64,000 nt of DNA from Caecitellus pseudoparvulus (lineage: Eukaryota > Bigyra: Bicosoecida). Every line of letters begins with the position of its first letter. The first letter of the stretch is position 1. The DNA is taken from positions 248,001-312,000 of the forward strand of contig CBFFRQ010000020.1 of assembly GCA_965644315.1 (NCBI GenBank), in the 5' to 3' direction. Of the stretch, positions 37,701-48,670 are shown piece by piece. The notes beneath the pieces were generated by a model. It was given only the letters and a program-made list of their open reading frames with translations, did not search any database and was not told the origin of the DNA. Made by a program: the position numbers and the translations under genes.

Positions 37701-38319
37701 GGTCCACCGCCCCCACTGCGGCAGCACCCAGGACGGGGGGGCCGTCAGGGGGGAAGGCGGGGAGGGGGGGTGGGGCACCCCCCCCTCATCCCCCCTCCGC
37801 CCCCCCGCTGCCGCCAGCAACCCCCCCGCCACCGGCCCGCTCACCGCCGCCGCCTCCTCCGCATCCACCCACACGCGGCTCTGCAGGGCATCCCGCAGAA
37901 ACGCCCCCGCCACGCCCTCCGGCCAGGTGTTGCCCTGCGCCAGACTAGCACCCCCCAACCACGCCAACACCGCACAGGCCGCTCGCAGGAGGGCGGGGGG
38001 GGGCGGCGCCGCCTCGCTCCCCGACTCCAACAGCCCGATGCAAGCGTCCACAGCCCCCGTGTCCAGGAGTTCCTGCGAGGAGGGGCGTGGAGGTCGTGTG
38101 CGCCGCTGCGCCAGCCACAGCCCCGCCGCCGCGCCGCCTCACCTCCGCGCAGCCCTGTGCGTCGACGGTGAAGGCGTCCAACGCAGCGTCCAGCGCCTGC
38201 CCCGGCACATACGCCGACGCAAACGCCTGCAGCATGGCAGTCCATTCCTTCAGAGTGCATTCTTCCTGCACCAGTGACTCGGTGTACCGCACCAGGGCGG
38301 TGTAGTCCCCGGCGGCCAT
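31794..38319 (-). CDS. Very large uncharacterised helical protein
   Basis: Not recognised. The start at 38319 (MAAGDYTALVRYTESLVQEE) is supported by a TGCGGAATTTGAG element 16-27 nt upstream. Exon 1 ends near 38160 with donor GTGAGG, and exon 2 starts with ELLDTGAVDACIGLLESGS at about 38074. The rest, to the stop at 31794, is spread over three frames that switch at G/C-rich tracts, through introns or homopolymer miscounts. If it is one gene it encodes roughly 2,000 residues. Long Ala/Leu-rich helical stretches (for example 37700-36950 and 36000-35000) suggest a scaffold of helical repeats. A segment near 32480-32620 (CSMTWDRALTGGEVAALAG) weakly recalls a LamG/concanavalin-type strand. It carries many Gly..Pro inserts encoded by G-run/C-run elements. 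It could be two genes; I saw no internal promoter or clear second start. Confidence 0.5.
31926..31941. repeat. G-run / ACACCG / C-run element
   Basis: Five G, spacer ACACCG and five C, inside the large minus-strand gene. The same spacer recurs at 38812, 42363 and (inverted) 43773. Confidence 0.5.
34973..34997. repeat. G-run / C-run palindromic element
   Basis: Eleven G, spacer TGCACTG and seven C inside the large minus-strand gene. Read on the minus strand it inserts VGGQCTPPPW in frame between CA and LTRLVCE. No GT-AG boundary brackets it. Confidence 0.55.
35555..35597. repeat. G-run / C-run palindromic element
   Basis: Two G-runs (11 and 8) face C-runs across TGA. On the coding strand it reads RGVTPPIPPP in an otherwise Ala/Leu-rich helical context. 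Confidence 0.5.
36951..36968. repeat. G-run / C-run palindromic element
   Basis: Seven G, TG and eight C, a nearly spacer-free palindrome. It encodes GGAPPRGT on the minus strand between EQL and GGGGGMDPTRT. Confidence 0.5.
37192..37238. repeat. G-run / C-run element with CGCAA/TTGCG inverted ends
   Basis: The clearest palindrome: CGCAA followed by ten G, a 16-base spacer, eleven C, then TTGCG. The stem is 15 bp or more. On the coding strand it inserts GGGGAPADTPPP in frame between ALAAAQ and LAWLQAS. It has no GT-AG ends, so it behaves like an insertion and not an intron. Confidence 0.65.
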
Positions 38320-38334
38320 ACGGGTGGGGGGCGC

Positions 38335-38346
38335 TCAAATTCCGCA
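38335..38346 (-). promoter_or_regulatory. TGCGGAATTTGA motif upstream of large gene
   Basis: Variant of TGCGGAAATTG in the sense orientation, starting about 16 nt upstream of the ATG at 38319. It is in the only gene-free gap here and the gene downstream is unambiguous, so this copy is the best support for a core-promoter role. Confidence 0.45.
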
Positions 38347-38491
38347 CACCAACCCCACGCTGCCCACGCAACGCGCAGCCCCGCCGCCACGCACAACCGC
38401 AGGCACAGCGCGCTCAGCTCCGGGTGCCGGCGTGGGTCACTGGCATTCACGTGTGTGACTTCGAATTGCCCCCCGCCCCGCGCTGCCGGCC

Positions 38492-39547
38492 TCAGTCGCC
38501 GCCCTCCCCCGCCAACCACGCTGCCAGGCGGGGGCAGCTGTCCAGGCTGCTGTCATTGTCCACCGCCTCGTAGTCCACCCACTGCACATCCCGCCCCTGC
38601 AGGAACCGCCGCGTCATGAGCCGCAGCAGCGCGGCCGCCCTCCCCCCCCCCGGCACCTCCCCCAGCTCCTCATCCACATCGCCGTTCACGCACCCGCCGG
38701 CGTCGGGGGGGGGGCGCCCCCCCCACCTCCCCCGCCCACGGACCCGGCACACGCACACCCATGCCTGTGGCCAGGGGGTCCCCGCCCCCCTCCCCCCTGC
38801 CGAGGGGGGGGACACCGCCCCCCCCTCCTCCCCCAACCACGCCTGCGCAGCCGCCTGGTGGGCCCGCACCTCCCGGGACACCAGCGCTTCCCCCTCCACA
38901 CGCGCCTCCAGACCAGCCAGCAACACTGACGACAGCGTGGGCGGTGACCTGGCGGCGCCCTTGGCAGGGGCCGCCGCGCCGCCCTCCACCGCCGCCGCCA
39001 GGTCGGGCGCCCGCGCCGCCATGGCAGACGGCGAGAAGTACTCCCCTTCCTCCAGCAGCTGCAGCAACTTGGCGGTGCGCCGGCGCCGCACGGTGGTTGC
39101 CGCGTCGCGCGGCGCCACCGCAGCAGCTAGCCGGCCATACTGCGCCGCCACGCCGTCGTCCACCACGGCCGCCGGCGCAAAGAGCGCCAGCTCAGGCGGC
39201 GTCAGCTGCCCCCCGTAAATGCTGAGGAACGTGCCTGGTGCAGACGCTGCCAGGGCCCCTGCCGCAGGGGGGGAGCGGCTGGCGGCGCCGGCGCCCGCAG
39301 GGGGCCCATTCAATTTCCGCACCCCCTCCGCCCGCGCCGCCACCGCCTCCCCCACCGCCGCCAACTGCTCCCCGCTCACCGGCTGTGGCGGCATGTCCAC
39401 CAGCCAGGGCGGCTGGTCCCGCAACACCCTCCGGTTCAGCCGGGCTGTCGCGGCGCCCTGCAGCGCTGCAGTCAACGCGGCAGGGGGGGGCGCTTGCCGT
39501 GCTGCCCCCCCCGCCACCCCCTCCATGAATGCATCCAGCGGGTCCAT
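38492..39547 (-). CDS. CCDC97-like protein (spliceosome-associated family)
   Basis: About 351 residues read as one exon from ATG 39547 (MDPLDAFMEGVAGG); the same frame is open upstream to 39658. Two stretches match the CCDC97/DUF2052 family: RRRRTAKLLQLLEEGEYFS near residue 170, and the C-terminal LMTRRFLQGRDVQWVDYEAV followed by DNDSSLD, the family's acidic end. CCDC97 proteins associate with the SF3b complex of the spliceosome in animals. Between these lies a low-complexity stretch with a G-run/C-run element (38804-38825), where a small intron may hide (residues reading WVCVCRVRGRGRWGG look non-native). The stop is 172 bp upstream of the next gene's start on the same strand. Confidence 0.72.
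   Translation of the reverse strand: MDPLDAFMEGVAGGAARQAPPPAALTAALQGAATARLNRRVLRDQPPWLVDMPPQPVSGEQLAAVGEAVAARAEGVRKLNGPPAGAGAASRSPPAAGALAASAPGTFLSIYGGQLTPPELALFAPAAVVDDGVAAQYGRLAAAVAPRDAATTVRRRRTAKLLQLLEEGEYFSPSAMAARAPDLAAAVEGGAAAPAKGAARSPPTLSSVLLAGLEARVEGEALVSREVRAHQAAAQAWLGEEGGAVSPPSAGGRGAGTPWPQAWVCVCRVRGRGRWGGRPPPDAGGCVNGDVDEELGEVPGGGRAAALLRLMTRRFLQGRDVQWVDYEAVDNDSSLDSCPRLAAWLAGEGGD
38804..38825. repeat. G8-ACACCG-C8 element
   Basis: Eight G, spacer ACACCG and eight C within the CCDC97-like gene; same design as 42353-42377. Confidence 0.55.
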
Positions 39548-39654
39548 ACCCCCCCCCCTCCACGGTCCTGCAGCGCGGGGGTGGTTGGTGGCGGGGTCAG
39601 GCGGGGTCACTGCATTTGGCCCGGGGCGGCGGCGGCCACGGCGAAGGGGGGGGG

Positions 39655-42600
39655 TCACAGGCGGGCGGAGGTGGAGCCCCCCTGGAGCCCCCCCCCCCCC
39701 TGGAGCCCCCCCCGCATGCGGGGGCGCAGCCGGGCGGAGGACACCATGATGTCCCCCTCGCCGACCTCAGGTCGTGCGTGGGGTGCTCGGGGGTGGCGGG
39801 TGGCGGCGCCCCCCCCCTCCCCCACCGCCGCATGCACCGCCGCCGCAAAGTCTGCATGCCAGGCCTGGATGGCAGGGGGCCGGGGGGCCAGGGAGCCCCC
39901 CCCCTCCCCTGCCCAGCTGTCCCCCGTCTCGGGGCGGCCCCTCATCCCCCCCTCCTCCTCCTCCTCCTCCCCCCGGGCGTGGCGGGAGGGGCCCCCCCCC
40001 AAGCTGTCCGCAAACACCCCCCTCCCCGCCCGTGACAGGAGCGACGCGTCAGCACCCCCTGCCCAGGGGGCATCGGGGGGGGGTGGCGCTGCACCACCTG
40101 GCTCCCGGGGCACACGCTGCCCAATCACGGCGGTAGGGGCGGCGGCGGCGGCAGCAGCTTGGCCCATGGTGGCGCCACCCCCCCGTCGGGAGGCGGCGGT
40201 CACTGGGCCCATGGATGTCGCCGACCGCCGCAGGGTGCGGCCACCCCCCCGCAAGGAGTAGGTGGAGCCGCCCCCCCCCGCGGCCCGCCCCAAGCGGGAG
40301 GGGGGGTCTCCCTCAGAGGAGGGGGGGGGCGCTACCATAGCTGGCACGCGGCGCCCAGGCCCGCCACCCCCCCCTGCCGCCAACCAGCCCCCCCACCCTC
40401 CGCCGCGTCGAATGCGGGTGCGCGGGTGGTGGACCCCCCTCATCCACCCCCCTGCCCCCCGCCCGCAGATCCTGCAGCGTCGGCAGGGACAGCTTGCGCC
40501 CTAGGATGCCAGGCAGGGGGCCCCTGCCCCCTGCTCTTTGCACCCCCCCTCCCCAAGCACCCGACCCCGCCCCCGGCGCCAGCGTCTGGGTGCGGGTGGG
40601 CACTGCCGCCGCCCGTCCGGGGCGTCGGAAGGAACCCGCGAAGCCCCCCCCTGGGGGAGGTGGACCCCCCTCCACCTGCTCTGCACCCCCCACCCGTCGC
40701 AGGGGGTGTCTCCCCCCCCTGCCCCCCCCTCGTACAGCAACTGCCGCTGGCGCCGCCCCACCTCCTCCGCCAGCAGTGGACCCGACACCGTCGTGCGCAG
40801 ACCCAAGCCGCCTGGCAGCTCCCGCGACGCGTACGCTGTCTGGTACAGCGTCACGGCGGCGTGGTTGTAGAAGGGGTTCCAAGGGGTGCTGGGGGGGGGG
40901 CCGCCCGCCGATGCCGGCGGCCCAGACATGCCGTGGGGGGGGTACGCCGCCCCCCCTGCCCCCCCTCCACGGCCCACCATGGCCAGTGTACCAGGGGACA
41001 CCGGTCCCCCCCCCCGCCCCGCCGTCGCAGCAGCAATGGCCCGTGCCCAATCCTCCTCACTGGCGCTCTGCATGTACCAGGGGGGGGGCAGCCCCGCTGC
41101 ACCTGCGATGGCAGCGGCGGTGGCGGTGAGGTACGCGGGGTGACCCGGCCCCCCCCCGCCCGCTCCCGCTGCTGTGCGCAGGAGCGATGAAGGATCGTAC
41201 GCCCCCCGCCCCCACCCCGGCGCCAGGGTGTACGCGGGGGGGGGGCGCCTCCTCATCCTCCCCCCTCCCGCCATCCACACACCCCCTGCGCCGGCGTGGC
41301 TGCCACCGCCCCCCCGTGCAGCGGCCGCCCGCGCCCCCCCCCACAAACTGCCAGGGGGGGGTGGCGCGCCCCCTCCGCCACCCGCCACAGCACTCGCCCC
41401 CCACCACCCTGCAGCAGCAGCAGCAGCGGCGGATGCGGACGCGGCGGGTGATGCGGACGCCCCCCCTGAAGTGCTTGGGGTACCGGCCCCGGGGGGGGGT
41501 GGCACGGCGCTGCCAGGCACTGCCCAGGAAGCGGGGGGACCCCCCACCCCCCCTCCCCCCTCTGTCGGAGGGGGCCCTGCCCACGTGACACCCCCACCCC
41601 CCTCCACCCCCTCCCCGCACCCATGGCGCCAAGTGCACCAGTGTCCCCACCGCCGCCAACAGACGGTGCGAGGCTTCCCGCACCCGCCGCCGCACCCGCC
41701 CAGCCGCCGCCGCCGCCAACGCAGCAACAAGAGCCTTGGCGGCAGCCGCCTTGGGGTGTGCTGTCCGCCCCCCCTCATCCCCCCCCCTCAACGCAGCGGC
41801 CAGTCGACGCCACTTGGCACGGGCCGCCGCCGCCAGCGCGCCCTGCCACTGAGCCGTGGCGGCGGCGAGATTGAGCACGAGCCAGGGCACGGTGGGGGGG
41901 GCGAGGGGGGGGGCGGGACCCCCCTCGCGCCCCGGCTTGGGCCGTGCACTGGGGGCATAGGGCAGGGCGCCCCCCCCCCCGAACACCTGCACCAACGCAC
42001 TGGACAGGCGGGTGAAGAGACTGGCCTCCCGCAGAGCCGCAGCGCCAGGGGCAGTGCCCCCCGCCACACAGGCCAGCCAGGAATGGCGGGCGGACACGGG
42101 TCCGTGCAGGGCGGCGCCGGCATCCCCCCCCCCCTCCTCCAGCGCCCCCGTCACCGCCGCATGCTGCGCCAGCACCGCAGTGGCGTACGCGCCCAGCGCC
42201 CGCTGCAGCCACGGCGGCTGCTGCCGCAGGGTCCGGGCGATGTCGGCGGCATCCGCTGCAGCCAGGGCGGCGGCGGCATCCCCCTCTGCTCTGGCGTACG
42301 CCGACAGGGCTGTTGCCATCACCACGCCCTTCATGTGGCGCTCCGAGGAGGAGGGGGGGGGGACACCGCCCCCCCCCTCGCCCAGGCGCCACCGCTGCGA
42401 GGAGGGGGGGCGGGTGGGGGCACCCCCCCTATCCCCCCCTCGACTGGCGGCACGGTCCCCCGCCCCCGCCACGGCGCCATATGCCGCCGTGGCCTTGCCC
42501 AGCGTCACCAGCGCCTCCGCCGCCACACCCGCCTCCTGCCCCCCCAGGCTCCAGGACCCCGCCCCCATGAACGCCACCACCACCTCCTCCAACACCCGCA

Positions 42601-44745
42601 CCCGCGCCAGAGTGCTGGACACCACCGCCGCAGACTGGGCAATGGCAGCAGCAGCAGCAGCGGCGGTGTCCCCCCCCGCACCCGCCCCACTCGCAGACAC
42701 ATCCCGCGGCCAGGGCTGGGCAGTGCTGCCGCGAGAGGTGGAGGCGGAGGAGGGGGGACGGGTGGACCCGCCCCCTCCTCCTCCTCCCAGCGGGAAGGAC
42801 CCCGTCGTGGCAGCGCCCAGCGGCATGCCGGAGTGCCGGAACCGCGGCGCCGCCTCCCCCCGCACATCCCCTGCCAGCTTGCCGTAGTCGGTGCTGGGGG
42901 GGCGCCGGCCCAGCGGCGTACTGGCGCGACTGCTCTCGGTCACGTGGTACTTCCACCGCGCCACCTCCCGCTTCAGACGCAGCACCGTCTCAGCCAAGTC
43001 TTCACGGGTGGGCCCACCCCCACCCGTGGAGGGGGAGGAGGAGGGGGTGGGGGACCCCCCCCCCCTCACGTTCAACTCCGCCATGATGGCTGCCAGGGCC
43101 GCCTCCTCCTCCTCCTCGCCACCGCCCTCCCCCGCCACTGCCAGCACTGGCCCAGACACGGCCGTCTGGGTGCCGGCGCTGGATGAGGCGGGGGCGGGGG
43201 CAGGGGCCTCCCACCAGGCACTGCCCCCCACCCCCAGCGCCGAGCCGTCAGCAGCATAGGCGCGTCGGCGGGGGGAGACGGAGGTGGAGGGGAGGGGGGG
43301 TCGACCCCCCCTCGCAGGGGGCGGCACCACCTGCACCCCCACACTGCGCATGGTGACAGCCCAGGACTGCACAGAGCGCAGGGGGGGGGCGGGCGCACCC
43401 ACCCGCCCCCCTCCCCCACTGCCAGTGCTGGCACCCCCCCTGCACCCCCCTCCTCGTCCTCCACACTGGACAACTGCCCCGTCCAGGTGCTGCCAGTGGC
43501 GGTGCGGGGGGGGGGCGGGGCCCCCCCCTCCTCCCCTCCAGCAGCCCCCCTGCACCCCCCTCCCCCCGGCACACTACGCACCACCACATGGGGCACCTCC
43601 ACCTGCACATCCCCCCCCGCGGCGCCCCACTCTGGCGCAGTGGGGGAGGCCACCACCCGCACCCCCCGCGGCGTCACCCGCCCATCCAGGCTGGCGGTGT
43701 CTCCCCCCCCACTGTCTGGGCGCAGGGTGAGGGAGGGGGAGGCGCCCCGGGCAGGGGGCTGCGGCGAGGGGGCGGTGTCCCCCCCCCCCCCTCTCGCCCT
43801 GGGGCTGTCTGCCAGCAGCTCCGCTTGGGGCCCCGCATACCCCTCCAGCACAGACAGGGCAGCGGAGACGGCGTCAGCAGCAGCGCTGGCACCCCCCTCC
43901 GAAGCCGTGTCAGGGGGGGCCGACCCCCCCTCGGAGGACTCGGCACCCCCCCCCCTCCTCCATGTGCACCCCCCCCCCGCCCACCGCCATGCCCTGCAGC
44001 CGCTGCCGTGCCGTCTCCACCGCCGCCACCGCCGCCCGCAGCTCGCGCTTCAACGTGGCGTTCTTGCCCACCAACTGCCCCACCTCCTCCCCCAGCCGCG
44101 CCACCTTGCGCTCCAGCATGGCCGAGTACGCCTCCTCGTCCCGCAGCTGCGCCGTCAGCGCATGCACCGCCCGCATCTCCCGACTCTCCTCCACGCTGCG
44201 CACGGAGCGGGCGGACTCAGAGGTGCCGGGGCGGGCAGGAGCTGGGGCAGGGGTGGACCCGGGGGTGGACAGGGGGGGGCCGCCGCCGCCACGCCGCCCT
44301 GCCCCGGACCCTGCTGGGGCAGGGGCAGGGGCAGGGGCGTCCTCCGCCCCCCCTTGCAGAAACGCCCAGGGACCCCGCCCCGCCGAGTGGCTGGTGGAGG
44401 CGCCCTCGCGGCCACTGGATGAGGTGGGACTGCCCCCCCCCCTGCCACTGCCACTGGGGCGGTAGGAGGAGGAGGAGGTGCCGGGGCGGGAGGGAGGGGG
44501 TGACCCCCCCTCCCGTGGCGATGGCTGTGAAGGGGGGGTGGACCCCCCACCCCCCGACCCGAGGGGGGGGGGCTTGCCTCCCGCCCCCCCCCCTCGGCGC
44601 CGGTCTGACCGCATGAGGGGGCGACCTGACCTGCGCCCCTGCGACCCCCCTGCCCCCCCTGCGACCCCCCCCTCCGCTGGCGCCCGTGATGTCCACAGCT
44701 GACACTCGGCTGGTGGGCGTGCTGCTGCCACCGTCACTGTCCGCT

Positions 44746-44778
<33 letters not shown>

Positions 44779-46969
44779 TCGCCCAGGGCCGACTCCGCCG
44801 TCTGCACTGCCACTGGCGCAAACACTTGCGCCTCCCGTAGCGCCCGCGTCGCCTTCAGCCGCCGCACAGTGTTCTGCAGCTCCCGGATGGACCCCTGCGC
44901 CTCGTACAGCTGGGCCTGCAGAGACTCCACCTCCCCCACCGCCTCCGCCAAGGCTTCCTCAGCACCCCCCTCCTCCCCCAGCGTGCCGCCGCTGGAGCCG
45001 TGGACACCGCCCCCCCCCAGGAACCCCAGGCCGGGGCCAGCGGGGGCGGGGGCAGGGGCGGTGCCCCCCCCTGCCTTGCGCGACAGACCCCCCCCCGGGC
45101 CGTGCGGCGACGGGTGCCCCGCAGCGTGACCCCCCCACACTGACCCCCCCTCCCCCTGTGGACCGCCTGCAGAGACCCCCGACGCCACTGACGCGGAGTC
45201 GTCGCCACCCCCCCCACCCCCTCCCCCGACAACTCCACCGCCCGGTACGCATCCTGCACTGCACTGCGCAGGTCCGCATCCATCAGCAGCTCCACCACCG
45301 CCCCTGCAGCGGACCGCCAGTGCGCCTTGCCCCCCCGCACAGCGGACCTCAGGGCGGTGCGCTGGGCACGCCCCCACGCTGTGGCGCCGGGGCCCCACCA
45401 GGGCTTGGAGGACCCCCCCCCATCCCCCCCTGACGAGGGGCCGGCGAAGGCCCCCCCCACCCCCCCATCAACCCCCCCGTCAATGACACGTGGCCGGGCG
45501 TACCCCCCCCCGCCGGGAGCCGCCACCCCCCCCCCCCTTCAGCCCCCCCCCACCTCCAACTCCGCCAGCAACGCTTCATTCTCCGCCTGTGCCGCCGCCA
45601 GCGCCTCTTGCGCCTCCACCAGCTCCACCCGCAAGTCCGCCACCTCCCCCGCCTGCCCGCTCACACTGGCCCGCAACGCAGCAGCCTTCTCCCGCAGCTC
45701 CACCACCTGCTTGTACCGTGTGTTGGCCTCCGCCGCCAGGCGGGAGATGGCAGCGTGGGCTTCATCCAGGTCCCCCCGCAGGCGGTCCGCCTCCTCCTCC
45801 GCCTCCCGCAGCGCCGTCGCAGCGGCCGTCTCGCTGGCGTCGCTCAGCTTGGCGGTGCTGGCTGCGATGCGGGCGGCCAGGTTGCTGACGTTGCCGGAGA
45901 TGCTGTCTTCCAGTCGGGACAGGGCGGCGAGACTGCGCCGCGCCTCGGCCAGGGCGTCACGGCGGGGGGCGGGGGGGGACCCGGGTCCCCCCCGCCCCCG
46001 CCCCCGGCCCCCGGGGGGCTGGACGCGGACAGGCGCAGGAGGGTGCTGTTGCGCCCGCCCCCCGCTGTGTGTGCGACAGCACGGTCGGACCCCGCCCCGC
46101 CCCCCGCCTCCGCCTCCTCCTCCAACGGCTCCAGCACCCCCGCGGCCAGCAGTGCCTCCGCCGCCGCCATGCGAGCAGCCTTCACCTCCTCCCCCAGCTG
46201 CAAGAGGTTCTTGTAGAACAGCTTGCGTTCCTCGTTGAACAGCGCCACGGTGCGGTGCAGGGTGGCGGCAGAGGTGGAGGCGGCGCCCTCCGCCGCCTCC
46301 ATGCGCTTGGTGCTCTCCTCGGCCCGCGCCAGGCTGCCCTGCACGGCGCGTTTCAGCTCCTTCTTGAACGACCCCAGCATCATGCGGTAGAAACCCGCCT
46401 CACGCTGCCGCACGAGGGTCATGATGATGCCGTGGAAAAAGGCGTCCCGGTCTTCCTCTGTCCCCGTCAACGCCTGCGCAGAGAGGAGGGCAGGGGGGGG
46501 GGAGAGTGACACGCCGTGCATCCGGCGGCTGAAGTGGTCGCACGCGACGAGGGGCTCCCACAGCCCCCTCCCGCCCGGCGCCCGCCACGCACCAAGTCGA
46601 TGAACTTGTCCTTGGCCTCGTCAATGGCTGCTTGAAAGGTGGAGTCCTGCGCCTCCAGCTCCTTGGCGCTGGCCCGCCGTGCCGAGTCCAGCGCCATCTG
46701 CGCCGCACGCGACGCGTCAACGGGTGCGCACGCACAGCGGGGTGCGCCGCGCCCCACAGCCCACGCACCGTGGCTGTGATGAAGGTCTCGTCAAAGGCGC
46801 TGCCGCCAGGCTCCACGGCGCGCAGTGGCTCCTCACCCCGCACCACCATGCGAGCAATGGCGGCGGCAGAGGCAGAGGCGGCCAGGCCCCCCTCCCCCTG
46901 CCGCCCGGGGGGGGGCCTGCCGCTGCCGCTGCCGCCCTCGCCACCGCTGCTGATGGCGGCGCTGAGCAT
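39655..46969 (-). CDS. Very large coiled-coil, low-complexity protein
   Basis: Not recognised. Exon 1 is 46969-46769 (MLSAAISSGGEGGSGSG...), exon 2 is 46697-46593 (MALDSARRASAKELEAQDST...) and exon 3 starts at 46473 (ALTGTEEDRDAFFHG); all are phase 0 with GTGCGT donors. Exon 3 and following (46473-45560) form long heptad-rich coiled coil with EAEEEADRLRGDLDEAHAAI-like segments. More coiled coil follows at 44950-44850 and 44170-43980. The rest is Gly/Ser/Pro-rich, with an Ala-rich helical part (42700-41650) and a conserved-looking stretch FYNHAAVTLYQTAYASREL near 40860. The last frame ends at 39655. If it is one gene it encodes over 2,000 residues. Centrosomal or flagellar scaffold proteins have this look, but that is inference. 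Internal exon limits are unresolved because frames change at G/C runs. Confidence 0.5.
42353..42377. repeat. G10-ACACCG-C9 element
   Basis: Ten G, ACACCG and nine C. The inverted form (five G, CGGTGT, thirteen C) occurs at 43768-43791. Confidence 0.55.
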
Positions 46970-47399
46970 GGTGTGGGCGAGGTGCGCCCCTCAGAACCGG
47001 CACTCTGGCCGTGCCAGCGAGCGGGGTCAGAGTGCACCCCCTGCGACCACACCTCGCAGAGGGACACGAGTGTTGTGTGCTGTGACGAGACACGCCTGCA
47101 CTCGGGCGTGTCGTGGTTTCGTGTCGCATGGACGTGTTTGGCATGCGCGTGGCGCTGCAAAGCGAGGGGGGGTGGCAGGGGGGTGCACTGGGCATCGCTC
47201 GTCCCTCCGTCAAATACCGCACACACACCCACGCGCGCACGCCACCCCGCGCCACCCCTCCCACATTCCACTCCCCTCCACCCCCCCCCTTGCCCCTGCC
47301 CCAGTCCCGTGCTTCGCACACAGTGCTCAGAGCCCACGTGCCGCCCCGGCTGCCCGTGTCGCACCAGCAGCCTCAGCGAAGCGCCAGGCGCCCAGCACC
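46970..47399. other. Divergent intergenic region, coiled-coil gene / carrier gene
   Basis: 430 bp with one TGCGGTATTTGA variant at 47211-47222. A C-rich stretch precedes the carrier start. No RNA gene is apparent. Confidence 0.5.
47211..47222 (-). promoter_or_regulatory. TGCGGTATTTG motif
   Basis: One-base or two-base variant of the recurrent 11-mer, in sense for the coiled-coil gene (about 240 bp upstream) and about 180 bp from the divergent carrier start. Confidence 0.3.
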
Positions 47400-48627
47400 A
47401 TGGCCAGCGTCATGCGCAGCATCGAGAGGTTGGTGGCGGGGCACTCTGCCAACCCCGCGGCACTGCGCAGCCCTGCCCACACCACCGCTGATGGCAAGGT
47501 GGTGGCGTACTCCACCGCCAACTCCCAGAAGGAGAGCCCCCTGGCCAAGTTCTGTGCGTGCCGCCCAGCGAAGATGCAGTGCACCTGCTCTCAGACCCGG
47601 CAGTGCCCGGCAACCCGCCCGCGCCCCCGGCCGCACCGCCGCCCCTGCCTCCCTGCCCAGTCATTTCGGGTGGTGTCACCATTTTCTTCGAAACCTTCGC
47701 CTTTGGCCGTGCGTGCTCCCGCCGCCTGCAGGCAGCCACCGGCTGGCCTTCACACACACACCCCCCCCCTCTCAGACTTCCTGGAGATCCTGAAGATCGC
47801 CAAGGTGAGGTGCAGGAGCCAGGGCAGACGCCACCCCCCCCCTGCACACCCCCCTCCTCCCCCCTCCCCAGCAAACCTCCTCCGACTCGTACCCCACCAT
47901 CATCAAGCGCTTCACAGGCAGCAAGGGCCTGGCCGGCACGCTGGACGGCTTCTTCCCCTGGGGCTTCACGCAGTGCCTGGTGAAGGGCTCCGTGTTCGGG
48001 CTGGGGCAGGCCACCGCCAAGTCCATGCTGACGCCGCCGCCCTTCGGCATGTCGGACTCCGCCGCCATGGTGCTGAGCGGCGGCGTGGGGGGCTGGGTGC
48101 AGGGCATCATCATGTCGCCCCTGCTCCTGCTCAAGACCCGTGTCATGACCGATGCCTCCTTCCGCGCGACGGGCGGCGTGTGGGAGACCGCCCTGGCGTC
48201 TGCCCGAGTGGGGGGGCAGGTGGTGGCCAAGGAGGGCGTGGGCGCCCTCATGAAGGGCTCCCCCACCTTCGCCATGAAGCGCTTCTTCGACTGGACCACG
48301 CGCTTCTTCTTCGTGGTGCAGCTGGAGGAGGCACTGCGGCCGGAGCCGGGCGCCGCCCTGAGCCACACCACCCGCATGCTGTGTGGGCTGGGCGGCGGCA
48401 CGCTGTCTGCGCTGGCCACCATCCCCGTGGACGTGGCGGTGGCCACCATCCAGGACGCCAGCAAGGCGGGGCAGAAGGTGAACCTGGTCAAGACGTTCAT
48501 GGAGCAGGAGAACCTGCTTGCATTCGCGACGCGGGGGCTGGTGGCGCGGGTGGCGCACGTGGCCATGACCACCATGCTCATGAAGACGGGCAGCACGCTG
48601 GTGTACGACAAGCTGTTCAGGGAGTGA
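47400..48627 (+). CDS. Mitochondrial carrier (SLC25) family protein
   Basis: Four exons: 47400-47553, 47661-47708, 47776-47804 and 47872-48627 (phases 1, 1, 0), 328 residues. The reading after splicing is smooth (LAKFFISGGVTIFFETFAFGHFLEILKIAK). Carrier signatures: repeat 1 begins SGGVTIFFETF with FLEILK; repeat 2 has GGVGGWVQG and SPLLLLKTR near residue 159; repeat 3 has LGGGTLSALATIPVDVAVAT near residue 261. These match the PxDxxKxR/Q signature in degenerate form (Leu in place of Asp in repeat 2). It would sit in the inner mitochondrial membrane; the substrate cannot be read from sequence. It is convergent with the enkurin gene, stops 43 bp apart. Confidence 0.8.
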
Positions 48628-48670
48628 GCGCCAGGCGCGCCCCCGCCCACTGCAATGCACGCGGGCCAGT

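Noticed and set aside
39311-39321. TGCGGAAATTG copy as promoter of a gene starting downstream on the minus strand
   Set aside because: It lies in the CCDC97-like reading frame (VRKLN), and no good start codon follows before the conserved domain.
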